Part shown: positions 54,138 through 64,000 of the stretch, piece by piece
How positions within the stretch are numbered: position 1 is the first letter of the stretch
How the letters are laid out: every line of letters starts with the position of its first letter
Assembly (NCBI GenBank): GCA_026874595.1
Contig: CM049307.1
Coordinates: 41,238,362-41,302,361 of the forward strand
Length of the DNA stretch: 64,000 nt
Reading direction: 5' to 3'
Source: Sipunculus nudus
Taxonomy: Eukaryota > Annelida > Sipuncula > Golfingiida > Sipunculidae
Notes under the pieces: model-generated
What the model saw: only the letters and a program-made list of their open reading frames with translations
Told to the model about the DNA's origin: nothing
Database searches by the model: none
Position numbers and translations under genes: made by a program

Positions 54138-57100
54138 TCAGTCTAAAGTCAGCTGTGCAGCGATATCATTTGGTTTGTATTTACTCTGTCTGATCTTCTC
54201 CAAGGCTTTCTCAAAATCTGCCATATTCATCAGTCTCAAGCTGGCAGTTTCTGTGTCCTCTGGTAAACTGATAATAGAAAGAAAGTCATTCTATTATTAT
54301 CATTATTATTATTATTACCAGCACAGCCATCTTGTGTTCATATTTTTAATTTAACCATTTTTTTATTTTTGTTAACACTGGACTAGTGTTTAAATTATGT
54401 TACTACTCTTGGTAGTCTTTTCAAACCCTTTGTATTATATTTGTTTAGGATACTAAGAAATTTAAATTACAGACCACCTCACATTTGCTCTTCAGAGTTG
54501 CTCTATAATATGAACACGATGTCACTTAATCATATGGTAAGACTGATCTTCAATTAAGAATATTATCATCAAGATAAAGATTAAGATCATCAATAAGAAT
54601 AAACTCGAATATAAATACCCTTGGTTATATTATCATCATATAATGTTGGTTTGAAAGGAGTATCTGAATTTCAAATTCACAAAATATCATAAAACAGGAA
54701 TTTAAATCAACTGTGGCATATTCTTTATTCCTGCAATGAATAATCGTTTTCATTCTTTCAGCCAAATTCTGTTCTTTCCAGAAATCAGCAGTACAATGCT
54801 GTGTGTGTGGCGCAAAAACATCCCATAGTTTCCTACCTGTCGCTGGCATCAACAAACTCCTCATCTTCCTGGTTCATGGCCTTCATGTAATCTCTGACTC
54901 TGTATATGGCTGCGTTACGACACAGCTCTCTCAAGTCACTGCCAGACAGGCCCTCTGTCTGATCCGCCACATGGTCTAGTCTGATGTCTGAGGCCACCTA
55001 AAACATAGGAGAATCTTTCTTACATCTCAGGCTATGTATGGACTACATGCATCACTCAAAAGAATGCTCTGCAGAAAATGTTAATCATTTCAAGCAAAAA
55101 AAAATTCTGGGAAAACATGACAAGTATAAATTTTACATTACCAGTAACAATATATGTGACACTGTATGATCCTCACAGGCAAGCCTGAGGGGCTTTATTT
55201 GCATAAGATTAGTATGAAATGGTCTTTGCACCCTTGGTTGCCCATTTCAGTCATTTGGTCATCTGTTGCTCAGACTAAATATAGCAAATGGTATTGCCAT
55301 TTTTTCTGCTTTCTTCACATATATTTGCGTAAATTTTTCATGCAAAATGCCAAGTCATCCTGTTGAGTCTCTTTTTGTTAAGATTTCATCATGCCAATTA
55401 ATAAAATCTAATATTATATTAAACATTTATTCATTTTATGTATGAAATAGATCTCTTGTATGACAATGCACCCTTCAAAATTTTGATTAAAACTAAAAAT
55501 GGAGCTTCACATTTTTTTCACTAAACTACCATTAAAAACATCCTTGGCCCTCATTTTATTTTTTTATCTGAAAAAAATATGCAGTTGTGTGTAATGATTA
55601 AAACCCTCAATTAATAAGCAAGTGCTTGATGTGACATACCTGTTCTGTTCTAAGAATCAGCTCAAGTATCCGCTTTCTTTGTAAAGCATTCTGTAAACAG
55701 AGTACAAAGAACAGGTGAATCATAAAAATTATGAGTATAAGAGGCTCATCTGGTTTAAATATGTAGAATTTCTTAATGCAACGTAGCAAATATATAATAC
55801 CAGACGTGTATTACACTGTTCTATCAACTTATTCTGAAAATTCATAGATAATTCTTTTTAAGTACTTCAGGGATATCCTAACCAAAAACCAGTTTGGATA
55901 ATGTCAGTCATTATCTGTTGAATAAGTTTGAACAAGACAAATATAACATATTGACCACTTCCTCTTTTGTGCCTTAATGGAAAAATGAAACCTTTTTCTA
56001 GCCTTTTCCAGGTATACAAATGGCTGGGAACCAAGATATGGAACAGTTTTGCAGAACTCATAAAATATTATGAAAATTCTTGCTACAGAAACAATACACT
56101 CTGCTCAAACTTACAGGCAGACCTATCTGGAACATGCTGGGCATTCTCCTGAGAATGGCAGGGTCCACATCCTGTGGTCTGTTGGTCGCTCCCATGATCA
56201 TCACACGGCAGGTGGGGTCGGTCATCAGACCGTCCCAGAAACTCATGAACTGAGTCTTGATCATCGCAGTAGATTCATGGTCACTGTAATTCCTCGACCG
56301 TAGGAAAGAATCTAAAACAAAACACCAGACGACAGAATCAGATATCATGTTTTATTTCCTCTTTTATGACAGAATGAAATGTCAGGTTTCTTAACCTGAG
56401 ACAAGAAAAACTGTTCACGGTGTTGTGGTTCATACTTCTATGAGCAAAGTTTGTTTACAGATCTGCCAACCAAAACTCATATGCATGAAACTACCTTTTT
56501 GTAAAAAATCTAACAACATGTCTTACTACTTCATGAAAGTAAAATCTCTGGGCACAGGTTACAGTTCTGTCTACTCTGCCAAGCACTACAGATAATGTGG
56601 TCTGAAACCTTTTAAACATATCAGTTTTCATATATCTTGCTGAATCAGATAAACATGAATACATATTGATGTTTAACATACAGCCGTCTTGTTTAAAGTC
56701 CTATATTACTTTCTTGCCTCCATCGACAATTAAAGAGAGCTTAAAGATTTTATTTTATTTAGGGTGTCCCAAGTGTTTGAAAAGGTATGCAATTTCTGGT
56801 GTGCTTTCTATTTTGAATTACTTATATGAAGAGTAATTATAAATGGCAAGATCTTATATTTTAAAATCACGTTCTGAGCTTATGATATACAAGTGTGTGT
56901 ATGTGAATGGTTATTTATGACACTCACCAATTTCATCAATAAATATTATGGTTGGCTGCAGTTTTACCGCCTGAAAATAAATATAAACTCATTAACTTTA
57001 AATCATGAATAAATTTCTTTTGAAACATAAAACAGTTTATAAAAATTAACATAACTGCAATAAAACTATATTTATTTTACTATTTTTTTTATTTTTGTTT

Positions 57101-60100
57101 GTGGAGGTTAACCGCCTCCATTTCTTTTTAATGCTAACTTAACTATATATATGTATATCTGCAGAGTTTCATTCTGGTTTCGGTCTACATGACAAGGCAG
57201 TATCACACCCTGACTCTCATTTTTTATCCTGGCATTAACCAGGCCCAGTGACTACTGCACCTAAGCTGGAGGCCAGTGTGCATAATCGTCCCCATTGCTG
57301 GGTCATACCCGAAGAACCCGAAAAAGGAGCACTTGTTTTTGAGTGAAACATGGCCGTGGGGCATGATCTTCCCATTTAGTATGCAGAGCGCCTACCCTGG
57401 GTGGGGGCCAACCGTGATAATCTCACTGCCTCGACTTAGATTTGAACTCATGATCTCCCAGCTTTGAGTTTTGTGCTAAACCCCTGAGCCACAGAAGCCA
57501 GTCTATTTTACAATGTTTACTAAAGCAACAAAATTCTAGATCTCAGAGGAGCATAGAAACTATTCATAACTATTCTCACTTTTCCTTTATTCCAGTTCCA
57601 TTAAAATAGTTGCTCACTGATGAGCTATGAAAACTTTTAACAGATTAAAAGTTGTTGCCTTGTATTCATACTTTGAATACAGAAAGGGCTGGCTTTCTGA
57701 AGAAGGAAAGCAGAAAAGTATGTGCTTGCATGTTCTTGCTCTTTACACAGCGCTTTACTTATAGGCCTACTACCTATATCGTAAGCGCTGTTTGTTATGA
57801 CCTCGTATCATGCATTGCTACACCAGAGGGGAGCACTGTATTTTTGTCCAATCAGATGAGACCTTGTGCTGGAAGACACAGCCAAGCGAGGAATACACGG
57901 AGCCAATGTTGTTCATTTCATTTTGAGTGACAGCTCATCGCCCCGGTAACCGTCTGAACAGGCCACAGGCTCAGAGAGAATGGCCCCAGACGTGGTTTGC
58001 TAAGGGCCTTGGGCACATAGGATGCCCAGCTGGTGAGCTGTAATTCAAACGAAACATAACAACAAAGGCTGCGTGCACACCTTGCTGGCTGGTTTCAGTT
58101 CTGCAGACAACAGATACATGGCTACACTAACACAGTCATAATGTCATAATCTAATCGGTCGATGATGCGATTATGCAGAGGGAGCAATTAAAATTTGACC
58201 ATCAGGAGAAATGTTAATATCCTATATACATTAATGAGTGGCAGAAAATTATATAACATAAGAGCATACAAAACCTGAATATGTAAAAGGATTAACTGGC
58301 ATTGACATTTTTGTAGAACCTTACAAGTGAGAATACAGCTTCAGCTCTCTTCTGAGACTCCCCGTACCATTTGTCTACTAAGGAAGATACCTGGAGGTTG
58401 ATAAATCTGGCCCCTGTAATGAACAGAAACACAATAAGCTGAGTAATCAGATAGGAAACGTTTTTGGGGGCTGGCATCAGGAGAAATGTTAATATCCTAT
58501 ATCAACTCAGGTGTGGCAATTGATTATCAATAAATTAACGGTAATTAAACGGACATAAACAGGAGAAATATTATGCCTTTTCTTTCACACTATCAATTCA
58601 GTTTTGCTTAAAACAAAAGTTTCCCAGCAAACCATCCCAGCACACAGTCTCAGTACTTCGCATACAACTGTTTTAACACCTTGTTATGGCTCTGAGTATT
58701 GGTAAACACAGTCAACGTGTGGCTGTTTACCATAACAAGGCTGCGTGACTGGACGTCTGACTGTGAGCCACAACACACAGCGTTTAGCCAGCGGGTACAG
58801 GTATTATATTTTGGCCCAAGTCAGTAAGGACATCTCCTGATTGACAAGTTATGTGGCTCCGCGATGCACACGGCCCCACGCTCTGTGTGTATGTTGACAT
58901 CTGAGATCGCAGCCGGTCCACTGTTTTTAACATCTGTCTACAGGATTAATCTAACATTATTAGGGCAAAATTCTGGCTAGTCCAGATTTTTTGACAGGAA
59001 AGAAGCTATTTTTCATGTTAATTCAACATGCTTTTAAGGTGATTGGGTCCCTTTAAGTAATGTGTTCTTCAATGATCCAAAAGGATTATCAATATTTTAT
59101 AAAGTAGGAGAGCCTGCAAATCATTTTTAATTAACTGGGCCTTTAATCAACAACAAAGCCACATTTTCAACTGCATTTTAATTGACCTTGAAACATCTGT
59201 ACAGTTTCTGCTTTATCATATGATACATACTGGACTTATCTTAAAGAATTTACAGACTGCATTAACAGTTAATGAATAATATTGTACTTAGTTTTGTTCG
59301 GGACATGATAATCACAAGTATCACAATGACTGATGTAACAGTCCAGCCCTATTATTTTGCCAAATTACAACAAGCTACATGACACGGACAGAATTGCTTC
59401 TTTGAATTACTTACCTGCTGCTTTTGCAGTTGCCTTGGCAATCATGGTTTTCCCACACCCTGGTGGTCCATATAACAATACACCTGGATATCAAAAAGAA
59501 GATCCCCATTTAAGCTTAGACTTGTTTAAAATTCTTAAACAAACTAAAATCCACTCAATCAGGGAATTATGAGTTTACATTCCTGGTATAAATGATTGCT
59601 GTGAATGTTTATAATTTACATGATTTTAAATGAATAACAGTTAGCACAAATCTAAAAGCTCCAACATGTTTATTTTTATCAAAGTAAAGATATACAGATT
59701 CTGATACTCAGAAAGCTGACTTAAAGTGTTAAATTTGAATGGTACCTTTTGGTGGCTGTAACAATGAAGATTTCTCAAACAATTCATGTTTCCTAAATGG
59801 CAATATCACAGTCTCTCTTATTTCCTGGATGACATCTTCCAGGCCTCCTATATCTTTCCAGGAAACAGTCATGCTCAGTGGGTCAACCAAGTTGGCAGCA
59901 ATGCAGAGTTCATATTCACTAAGCTATGTAGAAGACATTAAAAATTCAAGAATAAAAGAATTCAAGAAACATCAGCACCTGTTTCATGAATATTATAAAA
60001 AAATGCATTAAATGTGCTTTGGATGGCCTTTTAAGACATGATCATACAAATTTTAGTGTTCAACAGCTATTAAATTTGCACATCATGGAAAAATTTGGAT

Positions 60101-61858
60101 TAAGACAAACTGACCCTATTACTATTACATCAGATTATCATTTTTATCAGCATACTTAAATTATGATTCAGTGACTCTACAGTACTGGGTAATTTTCAGA
60201 AATAATTTTAACTTCAAATATGACAATATCAATTTTTTTCTTTAAATTCTGAAAAGTGTGAAGAAGCGTAAAATTTTGTACATCATTATAAATACTATTC
60301 AGCATGCAATAAATATTTCTGTAATATTACTCCTAACTGTATGACTGACAAAGGTCATGACTGACTTCGGCAGCAATGCTAAGAGAAAACAAGATGAAAA
60401 TAAATCAAAATATGGACGGGTAGAGAGCAAATTCAAGCAGAATTTACATTTGCAGAGTTAACCATTGATAAAATATAATGGGTTAAAGGGAACAATAAAT
60501 GTAGTTTCAGTACAGGTAGAAGTCAACATACCTTTACACCTGTCACACCAATCTTCTTCATCAACAATTCAGCCTGGATTATAAAACATTTGACACTTAT
60601 AGAAATCTTTCATCAGCTAGACAAGGAATAGTGTTAATGACTAATCATAATACTGCAGTTAAGCATCTTATTGCACTGGTATGAAAGAAATTTGTCAACC
60701 TCTTTGTGTGATTTAGGATATATGACTAACAGAGTGTGAAACTGAATAATCTAATTTCCACTGCAGGGGTAACTTAGATGACAAATACAATATTATGTAG
60801 CATATTATGGTCTTTGAGGCCATGAGTTGTTATCCTTTAAGAGTAGATTCCCAGCTTTAAAAGTTAAAAGACACTTCAGTCCAAGGTTTTAAAATTAAAT
60901 GTTCAAATAATGAAGAAAAATAGCAAAAACATGAGCTCCTCATTAAAATAAAATATATTATAAAATCCCATCCATTCACCATTGCAGGTTTAGGGCTTGC
61001 AAAATAATTTTTAAAACTGTTACTATTAGTCAGCATATAATACATTTAAAAGGAATGCATAGACATTTCAAAATTTATTTTCTTCAAATCTATCAAATAT
61101 GTGCAAGATATTGAATCTTACCACTAATTAATATTATCATTACTACATCAGGTTTACTTTAGTATCAGTCAATACTATGAGGAAAAGGAGGAAAAAATTT
61201 TTTCTAAGGCTAAGAGATAATTATATATTTAATAAACCATTGAGTCTTAAAATTATAATTAGCTCAGGTTAAGGTGAAATTAAGTCATCGGATGGAGAAC
61301 CAGTCAGGTTAAAGGCCATTAGCAGTGAGGGTTCAAGAAGTACAATGATGGGAACTGTAATCCTGACTGTACCCCAAACTGATTACATCAGCTAGGTTGG
61401 GTGATGTAATAAAAATACCCAAAAATACCATGGCAATAAATCAGTGCAAATGAAAATTACAGAACACCACGACACACTTTCAATGACAAATCATAATTTT
61501 CATATACACTGAATTTTATTTCCATTGCCTTTTTGTGAAGTTTCAAGAACATCATTACAGAGCAGATCACCTTTTGCTGTGATTCCTTCTTCTCCTGTTT
61601 GGTGGGGTCCAGCGCGTTCGAGAGCCACTTGATTCCAAAGTACGACAACGTGAAACTGATGCCAAGGCCGATCAGTGTGGTGATGATTTTAGCAACCAGC
61701 TCTTGCCTGGCAACATTTTGCTGTATCTGTTCCACTTCCCCAGGACTGTTCACCAATACAGTACTGACTGATGGGTATCCACCGTTAGAAGGACTCAGAT
61801 ATTTATGGATAAAATCTTTGACAGCGCTCTTGCCGCTGTCCAAGATGGGCGCATCCAT
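54138..61858 (-). CDS. ATAD1: ATAD1/Msp1 AAA+ ATPase of the mitochondrial outer membrane, ten exons
   Basis: Hexameric AAA+ translocase that pulls mislocalised tail-anchored proteins out of the outer mitochondrial (and peroxisomal) membrane; in vertebrate neurons the family (Thorase) also disassembles AMPA receptor complexes. Exons, in gene order: 61571-61858, 60532-60573, 59746-59923, 59415-59483, 58325-58413, 56928-56970, 56115-56311, 55640-55690, 54837-54997 and 54138-54267. They sum to 1248 nt, 415 aa, with every phase consistent. A single membrane segment lies at about 54-79, followed by NALDPTK. Walker A is GPPGCGKT (175-182), the pore loop KWYGES (207-212), Walker B IIFIDEID (230-237), sensor-1 ATNRP (278-282) and arginine fingers R291/R292. 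The C-terminal helical part starts with LSGSDLRELC. Human ATAD1 is 361 aa; the excess is mostly an extra N-terminal stretch before the membrane segment. Introns hold a SINE and a truncated Mutator-like element. Confidence 0.96.
57101..57502 (-). mobile_element. tRNA-derived SINE, second copy, in ATAD1 intron 5
   Basis: Inverse of the 39577-40005 element. On the minus strand it reads TTCTGTGGCTCAGGGG at the head, then GGGAGATCATGAGTTCAAAT as B-box region, and ends TGGAGGCGGTTAACCTCCAC. It is in the same sense as ATAD1 transcription. Diverged from the other copy, with internal differences. Confidence 0.85.
57735..58199. mobile_element. Truncated copy of the 699-bp Mutator-like element
   Basis: GCTCTTTACACAGCGCTTTA at its left matches 19978 onward. 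Similarity continues to GCAGAGGGAGCAATT(T/A)AAATT(C/T)GACC (20418-20443 versus 58175-58199) and stops abruptly there, so the right third is missing. The break abuts a 28-bp duplicated segment starting at 58200. Confidence 0.75.
58200..58502 (+). repeat. 28-bp direct repeats flanking ATAD1 exon 5
   Basis: CATCAGGAGAAATGTTAATA followed by TCCTATAT occurs identically at 58200-58227 and 58475-58502, 275 bp apart. Exon 58325-58413 lies between them. The left copy begins exactly where the truncated Mutator-like element stops. Confidence 0.85.
58503..59400. other. ATAD1 intron 4 with a compound hairpin
   Basis: Intronic non-coding sequence. At 58680-58741 CCTTGTTATGG and CCATAACAAGG are perfect inverses 51 bp outer-to-outer apart, and GGTAAACA (58702-58709) and TGTTTACC (58725-58732) form an inner, partly overlapping alternative stem. 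A more GC-rich patch follows at about 58850-58930. Nothing else recognised. Confidence 0.5.
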
Positions 61859-62127
61859 GTTTAAAATGTCCCGGATGGAAGTCTCTCTTACTCAAAAGGG
61901 GGTTTCCAGAAGAAAAAAAATCTGGGGAAAAAATTTGCCGGCAGACGGCGCTACAAACAAGTGAGCCGCAACAGGCAATGGACATTTGGTGGAGAACACG
62001 GACCTTGCAAATAGTCAATGGCGTTAAAAAACCTATGTATCATTTTCTTTGGAAAGCCTACTCAATTTCATACTATCAAGTCAGTGGAAGGTAAAGTTTC
62101 ATAGACCTTGATTCAGCGTCTTTTGCG
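61859..62127 (-). promoter_or_regulatory. ATAD1 upstream region
   Basis: About 270 bp between the ATAD1 ATG and the inserted Ulp1-bearing element. It contains a moderately CpG-bearing stretch (GCCGGCAGACGGCGC near 61937). No specific core promoter element can be assigned. Confidence 0.35.
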
Positions 62128-63568
62128 GGGTCTATCTAAAACGCGGAGAATCTGCGGAGAGATGGCGAATTCGCGGAGAATTCGTGGAGAATTTGCGGAG
62201 AGTTTTTATATGCAATAATACTTTTAAATACACGTTAAAATCACTTAAAATCTGCAACTATATTAATCTTCACATATTAACGTATCTGTTTAGTTACCAA
62301 AATAATTAAAAATCTGTACTTTAATGTAAAATTCAGCTCTCAGTTCTTCTCTTAAGATTTTATTTGTGCCATGCCAGAGACAACGAATACAGCATCAGGA
62401 GACTGTGGACTATTTGTGGTTGCAAATGCAGTTGATTTTCGTTTCAATTTAGAAATTGAACAAATTGAACATTTTAACAATGGATTGATGCAACAACACT
62501 TAGTTTCTTGTTACGATTCAGGCATTTTTACACCATTTCCTCAAGCAAAACGTTCTCCTGGAATACCAAAACCTAACTAACCTAAATATAATGCAACTGT
62601 GACCCATTCGGATTGAATGTGAATGATGATTAGGAGATTTATTCGAAGACATGATTGGTTGTAAAAAAAATGAAAAAATGTAATAAATCGTTTCATTTTA
62701 AATGTGCATATGTCTTTAAAATAACTAAAGCAATTAAAAAATGAAATGGTTTTGTGAAGATTGTACAAATAAGTTCATGTACTATTGCTGTATGTATGTG
62801 TACATTGTGCTATAGTTTTAATTTTTTTATTATTATACTCTGTATTGATATGGCCAGAAAGCAGTGTGGTGTATTTTGTACAGAATAAGAAAAATATAAT
62901 TCTTTAACTGTGATTACAATATATATTTACTATTTTTTCTTTTATTTTATTTAATCCTACTGCCAAGTTGATTCATTAGCTTAAATTAAAAGGGGCAATC
63001 TTTTATTTTGTGTGTAAAGTGTGTTAAGTCGAATGTTTGTGTTTCACCTTTTTGCATGTAAATTGGGTCCATACACTATAAATGGTGATAGTGGTTTTTT
63101 TATCTATCAATAAATGTAGGTAAAATTATGATTTATTAATCATATTATATATGTATATATCGTTTAACACCTGTAAATTTGATACACGGGCATGGTTTTG
63201 TTATTGTTTGCAAAATAAACTGTTCAAATATTAGGTGTTTTGCGTTTTCGTCTAAAGATCTGTCAGTGTCTGCTGGTGACTCAGACGGGTGTTAATTAGA
63301 TTTTGTGTAACGCATTCACTCGGCGGCGAGTCTACATTGTTAAGCATAAAATGCTTAATTATATACAGATTTTTAAAATTATTTCGTTCATTTATTAGTG
63401 CGCAAATATGTTAAGAGTAATATGGTTGGGGGTTTTAAGTGATTTTAATGTGGATTAAAAAGTATCATATTGAATATAAAAACTCTCCGCCAATTCTCCA
63501 CGAATTCTCCGCAAATTCTCCGCGAATTCTCCATCCCTCCGCGGATTCTCCGCGTTTTAGACAGACCC
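62128..63568 (+). mobile_element. Mutator-like element with 9-bp target duplication carrying a Ulp1 fragment
   Basis: The left end reads GGGTCTATCTAAAACGCGG. The right end is the inverse of GGGTCTGTCTAAAACGCGG. The inverted repeats run about 80-90 bp and are built of 11-bp GCGGAGAATTC-type units. TCTTTTGCG flanks both sides exactly (62119-62127 and 63569-63577). A 9-bp duplication and long inverted ends fit the Mutator superfamily, though 8-9-bp duplicators of other superfamilies are possible. At 1441 bp it has no transposase, only the Ulp1-like frame. It sits about 270 bp upstream of the ATAD1 start codon. Confidence 0.8.
62371..62580 (+). pseudogene. C-terminal fragment of a Ulp1/SENP-type cysteine protease
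   Basis: 69 codons. SGDCGLFVVANAVDF resembles the catalytic-Cys block (DCGxF) of Ulp1-family (C48) peptidases. A downstream segment, MQQHLVSCYDSGIFTPFP, matches the C-terminus of Ulp1-like proteins often found with animal and plant transposons. The upstream part with the catalytic His and Asp is absent, and the position six before the Cys, usually Gln, is Asn. It cannot form a complete protease. It is probably a remnant of a gene carried or captured by the element, with AATAAA-like sequence following at about 62682. Confidence 0.6.
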
Positions 63569-63739
63569 TCTTTTGCGTTCATGAATATTGAACAAGCCTG
63601 CAATATTTTCACTAATTCTTCTGGTAGAAATTACAACGGCGCCAAACGAATCCAGCCCACAAAATGTTAATAATACATTGTTTACACACCTTCTGAACAA
63701 GAACACATGCATCATAAAAGGGACGTACAGGTTTGGGTG

Positions 63740-63742
<3 letters not shown>

Positions 63743-63816
<74 letters not shown>
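63743..63816. repeat. (AT)n microsatellite
   Basis: About 37 uninterrupted AT dinucleotides. Open frames reading IYIYIY here are artefacts. Confidence 0.97.
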
Positions 63817-63818
<2 letters not shown>

Positions 63819-63819
<1 letters not shown>

Positions 63820-63944
63820 TTTATTCGAATGGTCAAAATCTCGATGGCCTCCCAGCAATGCTATTTGAAAAGTTTGATCCAAAACTAGCACAAGACGTGC
63901 TTCGGCATTGGCGTAGATCAACTGTACACGAGACATTTGATTGA
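63819..63944 (+). other. Possible coding fragment of unknown family
   Basis: An open stretch of 42 codons directly after the AT microsatellite, ending in TGA, with protein-like composition (LDGLPAMLFEKFDPKLAQDV then LRHWRRS). It has no start codon of its own and is cut off by the microsatellite. It resembles retroelement polyprotein sequence in feel, but I cannot assign a family. Confidence 0.25.
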
Positions 63945-64000
63945 ACTGCCTTGTTATTATTCATCAAATATACGCTAAAAAGGTTTGTAAAAGCGTTGCT

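Noticed and set aside
61599-61964. 121-codon plus-strand open frame
   Set aside because: Antisense to ATAD1 exon 1, whose frame is strongly supported by family similarity.

Overview
This is a eukaryotic nuclear window, AT-rich, with large introns and very dense non-autonomous transposon and tandem-repeat content. It holds three conserved animal genes with canonical GT-AG introns. The style of the repeats (minisatellite-bearing Helitron/'pearl'-like elements, tRNA-derived SINEs, and dispersed repeats rich in AAGGTCAAGGTCACAG, GTCCGTCCG and GGTGGCGCCACC) suggests a lophotrochozoan, most likely a bivalve or other mollusc. The species cannot be named from the sequence.

Layout. 1-15.4 kb: no recognisable gene; a minisatellite-bearing Helitron-like element, relic repeats, a hAT-like element and a GAT-rich array carrying a second Helitron-like element. 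15.47-31.27 kb (+): a GRB2/drk/SEM-5 adaptor (SH3-SH2-SH3) in five coding exons, 222 aa. Its 12-kb first intron carries a 49-bp minisatellite array split by a Mutator-like element, a hAT-like element with a Helitron-like element nested in it, and a large foldback element. 31.3-44.5 kb: intergenic and repeat-rich, with an inverted relative of the 13.4-kb element, a SINE and a 58-bp micro-transposon. 44.76-52.60 kb (+): a C2orf81 orthologue in eleven exons, 487 aa, with a consensus RFX X-box about 107 bp upstream of the ATG. 54.14-61.86 kb (-): an ATAD1/Msp1 AAA+ ATPase in ten exons, 415 aa, convergent with C2orf81. 62.13-63.57 kb: a Mutator-like element with about 90-bp inverted ends and a 9-bp target duplication, carrying the C-terminal piece of a Ulp1-type protease.

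The three genes act in unrelated processes: receptor tyrosine kinase signalling to Ras, a probable cilium/flagellum-related protein, and extraction of mislocalised tail-anchored proteins from mitochondria. No operon-like relationship is implied. In all three gene models the exon lengths sum to a whole number of codons, with consistent phases at each junction.

The most unusual observations are: degenerate repeats derived from the splice boundaries of GRB2 exons 3 and 4 filling intron 3, with a copy of the exon 2 acceptor in intron 1; three insertions of different sizes that all carry perfect 9-bp target duplications, one with its empty site preserved elsewhere in the window; and three Helitron-like families ending in hairpin + CTAG.
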